DNA from: JBDTLH01 sp039934875 | Lineage (GTDB): Bacteria; Acidobacteriota; Terriglobia; Terriglobales; Acidobacteriaceae | DNA: 10,750 nucleotides | Direction: 5' to 3' | Assembly (NCBI GenBank): GCA_039934875.1 | Contig: JBDTLH010000203.1 | Span: 1-10,750, forward strand | Part shown: positions 5,894-10,750 of the stretch, piece after piece | How the letters are laid out: every line of letters begins with the position of its first letter | Numbering within the stretch: the first letter of the stretch is position 1 | Program-made: the position numbers and the translations under genes | Notes under the pieces: generated by a model | Told to the model about the DNA's origin: nothing | What the model saw: the letters and a program-made list of their open reading frames with translations, nothing else | Databases searched by the model: none

Positions 5894-7096
5894 CTATCTG
5901 CCATCCACAAACTTGAGGTCGATGCCGCGCTGTTTCATGCCTTCAAGAAATTCTTTGGCCGGGACATCGGTCTCTTGCAGGATGGCGCCGCGTTTCACGA
6001 TAGTGCCATCCACCAGCATCTGCAGCACTGCGGAGGCGGGCCAGGCAGTGGTGCGCATCATCGAGGTGAGGCGGGTTGCTTTGTCGTAGTGGTCCACCAT
6101 TTCATAAGCGATCTTGCGTCCGCCAGTCTGGGCTTCGATGCGCATCACGGTCACATCAGGCTGGTTGCCGGCGAACTTTTCGCACATCAGTTCGGAGGTA
6201 ATCTGGCGAGGCGAAAACTTGTGTCCGCCGAGCTTGCGCTTCTTGCTGGAGAAGAGGCCGAGATCGTAAAGGCCGCGGATAAAGGGGAAATGGTCGGGGT
6301 AGCGCAGGGTCTTTTCGAAGCACTCGCCCACTTTGCCGGCGAAGGTCTCCGGCATGGTGGAGGTGCCGCCGGAGGTGTGAAAGCCGATTAGTTCTTCGAA
6401 GCCGTCCATGTGGAACGGCTCGGGCTCAGTGAGCGGATCAATGACAGTAAGTTTGCCGTTCCTGAGCACACGTGCGGGTTCGGAATACTCGTTGATGAGC
6501 CCCTCAACCGAGAAGACGAGCTGGTAGCGGAAGGGCGGCTTAGGAAGGGCGGGGAGGCCGCCGACATAGAGACGGAGGGCGTCCACGTATGGGGCTTTAA
6601 AACGAACCCCGGGAGCACGGCCCGGAGAGGCCTTCGAATCAGCGGTAAGGCGGCGGTAGAGGTCGCCGGCGAGCACGCTGGCCATGCCGGGGGAGAGGCC
6701 GCAGTCGGGGGCGAGGGCGATATCGCGCTTCTGGGCCTTATCAGCAAGCGCCAAAGTTTTGCGCACAACGGTGTTGTTGCCGCCCAGGTCGGCGAAGTGG
6801 CAGCGTCCCGCGATGGCGGCCTTCGCCAGCCCCAGGTTGCAGAAATAAGGAACGCAGGAGAGTGCGCCTTCGTGCCGGGCAAGCAGCTTCCCGGCGGCTT
6901 TCAGGTCAGAGGCGTCGAGTCTGGCAGCGACGATCTTGACGTCTGAATCCGCGGAATCGCGCACCCGCTGGGCAGCACGGTTGGCGAGCTTCTTGTCGAG
7001 GTCGGCGATGGTTACCTGGCGGACGCCAGCCGATCTCGCCATGTCATAGGCAGCGCTTGTGCCCATCATTCCCGCGCCAATCACCAGCAGTTTCAT
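5894..7096 (-). CDS. Saccharopine dehydrogenase / lysine 6-dehydrogenase-like oxidoreductase
   Basis: A 400-aa protein with an N-terminal Rossmann domain: GAGMMG (7-12) and acidic Asp32 at the end of the second strand (TIADLD), which favours NAD(H). A long C-terminal catalytic domain follows (PDCGLSPGMASVLAGDLYRR, SVEGLINEYSEPARVLRNGK, EPFHMDGFEELIGFHTSGGT). PDCGxxPG and EGLINEY are characteristic of the saccharopine-dehydrogenase-like family that includes lysine 6-dehydrogenase, which deaminates L-lysine oxidatively, and related amino-acid dehydrogenases. Length and start fit the family; the ribosome site (AAAGTG about 8 nt upstream) is weak. It diverges from the Rieske gene across 60 bases. 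The substrate is not settled by sequence alone: lysine, saccharopine or a carboxynorspermidine-like compound are options. Confidence 0.85.
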   Translation of the reverse strand: MKLLVIGAGMMGTSAAYDMARSAGVRQVTIADLDKKLANRAAQRVRDSADSDVKIVAARLDASDLKAAGKLLARHEGALSCVPYFCNLGLAKAAIAGRCHFADLGGNNTVVRKTLALADKAQKRDIALAPDCGLSPGMASVLAGDLYRRLTADSKASPGRAPGVRFKAPYVDALRLYVGGLPALPKPPFRYQLVFSVEGLINEYSEPARVLRNGKLTVIDPLTEPEPFHMDGFEELIGFHTSGGTSTMPETFAGKVGECFEKTLRYPDHFPFIRGLYDLGLFSSKKRKLGGHKFSPRQITSELMCEKFAGNQPDVTVMRIEAQTGGRKIAYEMVDHYDKATRLTSMMRTTAWPASAVLQMLVDGTIVKRGAILQETDVPAKEFLEGMKQRGIDLKFVDGR

Positions 7097-7156
7097 ACGT
7101 TTTTCACTTTAGCACGGTAGCCGAAAGAAAAGATAAACTGCAATTGAGGCGGCGTT

Positions 7157-7465
7157 CTGGCGGAGCAGGTCATTTGCAAGAGGAATCAACTACCACCCGC
7201 GGGCGAAGCGCGGGAGTTCGCGTGCGCGGATGGTCGCATGGTGTGCGTCGCGAACGTAAAGGGTGAGATTACGGCCATGGACAACATCTGCGCCCATCGC
7301 GGAGGACCGCTGGGACAGGGGACGATTGAGCATGGAAAGCTGGTGTGTCCGTGGCACGGTTGGGCATTCGATCCGCGGACGGGAGCGGCGGTACACCATG
7401 GGGATGCGCGAGTGCAGACCTATCGGATATGGGCGGAGGGTGAGGTCGTGAAGGTTGAGATTTAG
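7157..7465 (+). CDS. Single-domain Rieske [2Fe-2S] ferredoxin, apparent CTG start
   Basis: A 102-aa protein. The cluster motif is complete: CAH (45-47) and CPWH (64-67), the CxH-x16-CxxH pattern of Rieske ferredoxins, which carry electrons to oxygenases or other redox partners. The frame is open from TGA 7145-7147. Family-like sequence begins well before the first ATG (7238): LAEQVICKRNQLPPAGEARE resembles the usual M(A)E-V-V-ELPPGEARE start. The matching first codon is CTG 7157, with GAGG 7 nt upstream. Starting at 7238 would delete the first strands of the fold. The short form of the motif and the absence of a catalytic domain mean this is an electron carrier, not an oxygenase. No partner oxygenase is next to it. 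Confidence 0.85.
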   Translation: MAEQVICKRNQLPPAGEAREFACADGRMVCVANVKGEITAMDNICAHRGGPLGQGTIEHGKLVCPWHGWAFDPRTGAAVHHGDARVQTYRIWAEGEVVKVEI

Positions 7466-7524
7466 GGAAGTTCTGGCCCGGCCAATCCGGAGGTAGTAAC
7501 CCGCAGTTCGCACATAGGAAGCGC

Positions 7525-7623
7525 TCAGGATTGGTCCTCATCACCACGCGTTGACCAGGAGCCGTTGGCGAGTTTTCCACAGAGGATAACCTTTTCGACT
7601 GGCGCGAATCTGAAAATGCGCAT
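7525..7623 (-). CDS. Possible small protein, 32 aa
   Basis: ATG 7623 follows a strong ribosome site (GAGGTGATCTCCC before ATG). The frame encodes MRIFRFAPVEKVILCGKLAN and 12 more residues before TGA at 7525. I do not recognise it. Immediately downstream on the same strand, another frame reads FLCANCG, so the two together could be the frameshifted remains of a small zinc-ribbon-type protein. Evidence is limited to the ribosome site and the Cys pattern. It is antisense to the leader region between the Rieske and precursor genes. Confidence 0.3.
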   Translation of the reverse strand: MRIFRFAPVEKVILCGKLANGSWSTRGDEDQS

Positions 7624-7683
7624 GGGAGATCACCTCTATGCAAGGCCAAAGGTAGTTGCAAGATACTGGAAAATAGAATCCGT

Positions 7684-7711
7684 TTGCGTTACAGTTTCGT
7701 ACCACTACTAA
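7684..7711 (+). promoter_or_regulatory. Possible promoter of the RiPP precursor gene
   Basis: TTGCGT (7684-7689) and TACTAA (7706-7711), 16 nt apart, resemble a housekeeping promoter, about 75 nt upstream of the precursor ATG. The -10 match is only fair. Related loci are often metal- or ECF-sigma-controlled, and I could not recognise such a site with confidence. Confidence 0.3.
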
Positions 7712-7785
7712 TTACTGTCGAGCGTGAAGGTGTCCTCAAGCACAGATCATCCTCGCCAGAAGTGGAAACTAAGGAGATATCCAAT

Positions 7786-8073
7786 ATGACGAAGTCAATG
7801 CGTTCCATCATGATCGGCGCAGCAATGGCAGGGTTCCTGGTCGGGACCACAGCGATCGCGCAGGACAGTCCCTCGCAGGACAGCTCCACCACCACGACCA
7901 CCCAAACCACCAAGAAATCCAGCAAGCACATGAAAGACAAGCACGCCTGCAAGGGGCAGAACTCGTGCAAGGGCAAGGGCGGCTGCAAGTCGAGCGACAA
8001 CGGCTGCAAGGGCAAGAACTCCTGCAAGGGCAAGGGCGGCTGCGCGACCGACGGCAGCAAGATGCCTGAGTAG
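7786..8073 (+). CDS. Bufferin-like Cys-rich secreted RiPP metallophore precursor
   Basis: A 95-aa precursor. ATG 7786 follows AAGGAGATATCCAAT, an excellent ribosome site; upstream in-frame starts would hide the signal peptide. Residues 1-25 are a Sec signal peptide (positive start, hydrophobic 8-22, cleavage near AIA-Q26). Then comes a Ser/Thr/Gln linker (27-46) and a Lys-rich hinge (KKSSKHMKDKH). The core consists of two tandem 19-residue units, 54-72 and 73-91, each C-K-G-x-N-S-C-K-G-K-G-G-C. The six Cys are 55, 61, 67, 74, 80 and 86. The NSCKG and DNxCKGK pattern resembles BufA2-type bufferin precursors; it lacks the EGKCG motif of HvfA. In such systems an MNIO enzyme modifies Cys oxidatively and the peptide binds copper in the periplasm. 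MNIO, DUF2063 and DoxX genes follow on the same strand. The core class is confident; which Cys are modified is unknown. Confidence 0.85.
   Translation: MTKSMRSIMIGAAMAGFLVGTTAIAQDSPSQDSSTTTTTQTTKKSSKHMKDKHACKGQNSCKGKGGCKSSDNGCKGKNSCKGKGGCATDGSKMPE
7945..8058 (+). repeat. Two tandem 57-bp repeats encoding the precursor core
   Basis: Copy 1 is 7945-8001 and copy 2 is 8002-8058, each 19 codons. The central AACTC-TGCAAGGGCAAGGGCGGCTGC part is nearly identical at DNA level, and the ends have diverged (KSSDN against ATDGS). This suggests an internal duplication of a single core unit. Confidence 0.85.
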
Positions 8074-8092
8074 TAAACTGGATGCACAGTCG

Positions 8093-8120
8093 AGGGCCGG
8101 CATGCGAGACCGCTGGCCCT
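8093..8120 (+). terminator. Hairpin after the precursor gene, possible attenuator
   Basis: AGGGCCGGC (8093-8101) pairs with GCTGGCCCT (8112-8120), nine pairs with one G-U, around a 10-nt loop. It starts 20 nt after the precursor stop. It is followed by TACTTATT rather than a clean run of T, so it is at best a leaky terminator or an mRNA-stabilising 3' structure that separates precursor output from enzyme output. Confidence 0.45.
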
Positions 8121-8150
8121 TACTTATTCGAGTTGCGAGCGGGCGGCACC

Positions 8151-8263
8151 TCAGGAGCTAAAGCCCGGAGGTAGTAGGCAGCTTATCCCCGGCTGAAGGC
8201 GGGGGTCTACCTAAACCCATTTGCCTTTCCTCCGGCTGAAGCCGGGGGTTTAGCTTAACCCGT
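8151..8263. repeat. Pair of extragenic palindromic repeats (GGCTGAAGCC type)
   Basis: Two related units lie in the gap before the MNIO gene: 8186-8217 (CCCCGGCTGAAGGCGGGGG, then TCTACCTAAACCC) and 8229-8261 (CTCCGGCTGAAGCCGGGGG, then TTTAGCTTAACCC). Each folds into an eight-pair stem around a TGAA loop; unit 1 has one G-G mismatch and unit 2 has one G-U pair. The stretch before them (GGAGCTAAAGCCCGGAGG, 8154-8171) looks like another part of the same element. Repeats of this style are scattered between genes in Acidobacteriota genomes, which is general knowledge and was not searched here. The rest of 8074-8329 holds no gene. Confidence 0.7.
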
Positions 8264-8329
8264 TTAGCGGAGCGTTACCGCGCAGGCGCGCCATAGGTCG
8301 GCGGGACTCCGACCGTCCGAAGGAAAAAT

Positions 8330-9172
8330 ATGCCGGCAAACCAGTTCAACGGACATACGCACTACGGGGTGGGCATCGGGCTGCGGCTGCCGCATTACCA
8401 GCACATCCTTGAGAAGAAGCCGGTAGTGGATTGGTTCGAGATCATTTCAGAGAATTTCATGGTGGATGGAGGGCGTCCACTGGCGATTCTGGACCAGATA
8501 TTAGAGCAGTACCGAGTGGTGCAGCATGGGGTATCTATGTATTTCGGCTCGACGGAGCCGCCCAACAAGGAACACCTGAAGCGGCTGAAAAATCTGATCA
8601 AACGCACCAAAACGCCGTGGCTTACCGACCACCTCTGCTGGGGCAGCGTGGATGGGCGGTACTCGCATGATCTGCTTCCCATGCCCTATACGTTTGAAGC
8701 GGTAAAGAAGACCGCGGCGAAGATACGGCAGGTGCGCGATTATCTTGAGGTGCCAATTGCGGTCGAGAATGTGAGCAGTTATGCAGAGTTTCACGTATCG
8801 GAGATGACGGAGTGGGAGTTTCTGACTGAGGTAGTGGAGGCGGCGGACTGCGGGATTCTTCTCGATGTGAACAACATTTATGTCTCCTCGCAGAACCATA
8901 CTTTCGATCCCATGGATTACATAGACAGCGTGCCGCATGAACGGGTGGCGCAGATGCATATAGCGGGACATTCGAAGTTTGAGAAGTACATTCTGGATAC
9001 CCATGACCACGCGGTAATCGATCCGGTGTGGCAGCTCTATGCGCGGGCAACCGAGTTGTGCGGAGAGACGGCGACGCTGCTCGAGTGGGACGACCGCATT
9101 CCTTCGTTCGAGGAAGTGCATAACGAGGCGCTCAAGGCGAAGCAATTTGTGGCCGCGGAGGTGGCGGGATGA
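8330..9172 (+). CDS. Multinuclear non-heme iron oxidase (MNIO, DUF692), BufB/HvfB-like
   Basis: A 280-aa TIM-barrel protein of the DUF692 family, whose members (MbnB, TglH, BufB, HvfB) use two or three irons and oxygen to rebuild Cys residues of ribosomal peptides. ATG 8330 has AGGA 5 nt upstream. Diagnostic segments in order: GVGIGLRLPHY (13-23), DWFEIISENFM (34-44), HGVSMYFG (66-73), DHLCWGSVDG (100-109), PIAVENVSSY (142-151), CGILLDVNNIYVSSQNH (174-190), MHIAGHS (209-215), DTHDHAVIDPVW (223-234) and LEWDDRIPSFEE (251-262). Likely iron ligands include H66, H101, E146, D179, H210, D226 or H227, and E252, by family comparison. Nothing essential appears to be missing. Its substrate should be the Cys-rich precursor encoded upstream. 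It overlaps the DUF2063 gene by 4 nt (ATGA), so the two are co-translated. Confidence 0.93.
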   Translation: MPANQFNGHTHYGVGIGLRLPHYQHILEKKPVVDWFEIISENFMVDGGRPLAILDQILEQYRVVQHGVSMYFGSTEPPNKEHLKRLKNLIKRTKTPWLTDHLCWGSVDGRYSHDLLPMPYTFEAVKKTAAKIRQVRDYLEVPIAVENVSSYAEFHVSEMTEWEFLTEVVEAADCGILLDVNNIYVSSQNHTFDPMDYIDSVPHERVAQMHIAGHSKFEKYILDTHDHAVIDPVWQLYARATELCGETATLLEWDDRIPSFEEVHNEALKAKQFVAAEVAG

Positions 9173-10062
9173 GCGTCGCGATAGGGGTCAATACGATGAA
9201 TTTGGAGCAAATCCAACGTTCGATGTTTCGCGCGATCCAGCAGCCGCTGACTGAGGACGAGCAGATGCGCGCGTCGCCGGTATCGGCGGTCGCGGACGAG
9301 ATCATACGGCCCAACGACCGGCTAACATCGTTCGAGCGGTTGGAGATTTACAACCGGCAGTATTGGTTTCGCCTGTTGTCGGCGCTGGCGGAGGATTTTC
9401 CTGGATTGCAGGCGATTGTGGGAGAGGCGAAGTTTGAGCAGCTTTCGGTTGCTTATCTCTGTGATTGTCCTTCGCAATCGTTTACCCTGCGGGACCTGGG
9501 ATGGAAGCTGGAGAGCTGGTTGCGGGAGCATCCTCAATTCATAGTGAAGCACGAGCAACTCGCGATGGATGTGGTGAGGCTGGAGTGGGCGGACATCGAG
9601 GCCTTCGACGCGGCGGAGTTGCCGAGGCTGGCGGTTGAAGACATTGCTGGTTTAGGGGCTGATCCGCGGCTCCATCTTCAGCCTTACGTTCGTCTGGTCG
9701 AGCTGGATTACCCGGCCGATGATTGGCTGTTGAAGGTGAAGGACAGCCAGGACGATGAGACTGACATGGTCAGCAACGCAGTCGAGGAGCGGGTGCATGA
9801 AGTCACGCACAAGAAGCGGCCCAGGCTGCCGCATCCGGCGAAGACTTACGTCGCAGTGCATCGCAGCGACGGGTCGGTCTTTTACAAGCGCCTGGAGAAG
9901 GAGGCATTCGCGCTGTTGCGGGCGTTGCAGCGAGGCGAACCGCTTTCCGCAGCGATTGAGAATTCGGTTGAATGGAGCGGGTGTTCGGTGGAGCAGGTTA
10001 CCGGCAAGTTGCATGGATGGTTCGCCAACTGGTCTTCCCTGGGGTGGTTTTGCAAGGGTTGA
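9169..10062 (+). CDS. DUF2063 partner protein of the MNIO enzyme, BufC/HvfC-like
   Basis: A 297-aa protein of the DUF2063 family. In Buf and Hvf systems this protein binds the precursor and the MNIO enzyme and is required for modification. Residues about 11-105 are the typical N-terminal domain: MNLEQIQRSMFRAIQQPLT, RLTSFERLEIYNRQYWFRLL, ALAEDFPGLQAIVG and FEQLSVAYLCDCPSQSFTLR. The C-terminal half (about 165-297) includes YVAVHRSDGSVFYKRLEKEA and a helical end, GKLHGWFANWSSLGWFCKG. The start is ATG 9169, overlapping the upstream stop. ATG 9196 (residue 10), with AGGGG 8 nt before it, is a fair alternative and fits the usual family N-terminus better. Database names such as 'putative DNA-binding domain protein' for this family are probably misleading in this context. 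Confidence 0.9.
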   Translation: MSVAIGVNTMNLEQIQRSMFRAIQQPLTEDEQMRASPVSAVADEIIRPNDRLTSFERLEIYNRQYWFRLLSALAEDFPGLQAIVGEAKFEQLSVAYLCDCPSQSFTLRDLGWKLESWLREHPQFIVKHEQLAMDVVRLEWADIEAFDAAELPRLAVEDIAGLGADPRLHLQPYVRLVELDYPADDWLLKVKDSQDDETDMVSNAVEERVHEVTHKKRPRLPHPAKTYVAVHRSDGSVFYKRLEKEAFALLRALQRGEPLSAAIENSVEWSGCSVEQVTGKLHGWFANWSSLGWFCKG

Positions 10063-10075
10063 GAGAGGTTAAACA

Positions 10076-10579
10076 ATGGGCTTCATCGATTCCGCCTATG
10101 CGCTATTTCTGCGCATCGCAAATGCACTGCAATCGCCGTTTCTGCTGGCCGTGAGGCTCTACTGGGGATGGCAGTTTGCGCTGACCGGGTGGGGCAAGCT
10201 GCACCATCTGGCGAATGTGACGCAGTTTTTCACGTCACTGGGAATCCCCGCGCCGGCGCTCACTGCTTATTTCATATCCGGGCTGGAGTTTGTCGGCGGG
10301 ATCCTGCTGATTCTTGGCTTGGGGTCGCGAGTGATCGCGCTGCTGCTGTCGGTGGACATGATTGTGGCGTATCTAACGGCGGACAGGGATGCCGTGAAGA
10401 TGATTTTCGCTAATCCCGACAAGTTCTATGCGGCTGCTCCCTACACGTTCCTGTTTGCGTCGTTGATCGTGTTGATCTTCGGTCCGGGGTTATTTGCGTT
10501 GGATACTTTGATTGCGCGGCGGCGCGCGGAAAAGACGCCGGGCACTTCGCGTCGCCAGATCCAACCATCATTGAGATAA
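10076..10579 (+). CDS. DoxX-family membrane protein, BufD/HvfD-like
   Basis: A 167-aa integral membrane protein. DoxX features are visible: LLAVRLYWGWQFALTGWGKL near the N-terminus, then SLGIPAPALTAYFISGLEFV, then GGILLILGLGSRVIALLLSV, and a last helix, YTFLFASLIVLIFGPGLFAL, before a basic tail (ARRRAEKTPGTSRRQ). About four membrane segments are expected. It begins 13 nt after the DUF2063 gene with a GAGAGG ribosome site 6 nt upstream of the ATG, so it is in the same operon. DoxX proteins are frequent fourth members of Buf/Hvf loci; the biochemical role there is not established, though redox support or membrane handling of the peptide is plausible. Confidence 0.9.
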   Translation: MGFIDSAYALFLRIANALQSPFLLAVRLYWGWQFALTGWGKLHHLANVTQFFTSLGIPAPALTAYFISGLEFVGGILLILGLGSRVIALLLSVDMIVAYLTADRDAVKMIFANPDKFYAAAPYTFLFASLIVLIFGPGLFALDTLIARRRAEKTPGTSRRQIQPSLR

Positions 10580-10604
10580 AAAAGGCAGAGTACAATTTTG
10601 AGCT

Positions 10605-10750
10605 ATGCCCAAGTTCTCTTTTGAAAGCCTTGCGGGGATTGTGCTAACTCTCGTGGTGGTCATATTAGACCAGGCTGGTGTTAAGAATCCCTACGTCCTC
10701 TGGGTTTCATTCATCGTCGCACTGGGATTGATCCTGGACAGCGTTAGCGT
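10605..10750 (+). CDS. Start of a small membrane protein (runs off the window)
   Basis: The frame from ATG 10605 is open to the end of the window (48 codons seen): MPKFSFESLAGIVLTLVVVI, then LDQAGVKNPYVLWVSFIVALG and LILDSVSV. Two hydrophobic segments (about 9-21 and 32-44) with a short polar turn suggest two membrane helices. The ribosome site is weak (TTGAGCT). It lies 25 nt after the DoxX gene on the same strand, so it may be the last gene of that operon or an independent one. I do not recognise the family. Confidence 0.5.
   Translation, partial: MPKFSFESLAGIVLTLVVVILDQAGVKNPYVLWVSFIVALGLILDSVS

Noticed and set aside
7145..7147. TGA just before the Rieske frame as a second selenocysteine codon
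   Set aside because: The residues before it do not resemble the family, a Shine-Dalgarno follows it, and the family start aligns after it. It is simply a stop.
8151..8263. Short CRISPR-like array from the two related palindromic units
   Set aside because: Only two diverged units with no regular spacer, and no cas genes. They fit extragenic palindromes better.
8501..9145. A 214-codon minus-strand frame inside the MNIO gene
   Set aside because: Antisense shadow of a strongly conserved enzyme; the composition is atypical and no homology is apparent.

Overview
The window looks like a piece of a GC-rich (roughly 58-60 %, by eye) soil-type bacterial chromosome, most likely from the phylum Acidobacteriota. 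This placement is inference: it rests on the mix of gene families and on short 'GGCTGAAGCC'-type extragenic palindromes of a kind I associate with that phylum. No 16S gene or other phylogenetic marker is present.

Layout. (1) 1-1192, minus strand: a small alanine-rich protein of unknown function, followed 16 nt later by selD (selenophosphate synthase), which is cut by the window edge. selD is a selenoprotein gene: its catalytic-loop residue 18 is encoded by an in-frame TGA (589-591) with a hairpin just downstream. (2) 1193-3099, minus strand: a secreted serine-beta-lactamase-family protein whose catalytic motifs all look degraded, plus a decayed duplicate fragment of the same gene. (3) 3100-3360: a small excisionase/MerR-type helix-turn-helix protein. 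(4) 3364-5118: a gene-poor stretch, an N-terminal remnant of a flavin-reductase-family gene, and a secreted SMP-30/gluconolactonase-like beta-propeller protein. (5) 5126-5627, minus strand: an orphan Xre/MbcA/ParS-type antitoxin with a very clear promoter in which evenly spaced half-sites frame the -10 box. (6) 5894-7465: a saccharopine/lysine-6-dehydrogenase-like oxidoreductase (minus) divergent from a single-domain Rieske ferredoxin (plus) that apparently starts at CTG. (7) 7786-10579, plus strand: the main system, a bufferin/Hvf-type RiPP metallophore locus. It has a secreted Cys-rich precursor with two tandem 19-residue core repeats, a DUF692/MNIO iron oxidase, its DUF2063 partner and a DoxX membrane protein. 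(8) 10605-end: the start of a small membrane protein.

How the RiPP genes should work together, from what is known of the Buf and Hvf systems: the precursor is made with a Sec signal peptide; the MNIO enzyme, helped by the DUF2063 protein, oxidatively modifies some of its six cysteines; the product is exported and binds a soft metal, typically copper; the DoxX protein supports the process at the membrane. The precursor is separated from the enzyme genes by 256 bases holding a hairpin and two palindromic repeats, which could set the precursor-to-enzyme ratio.
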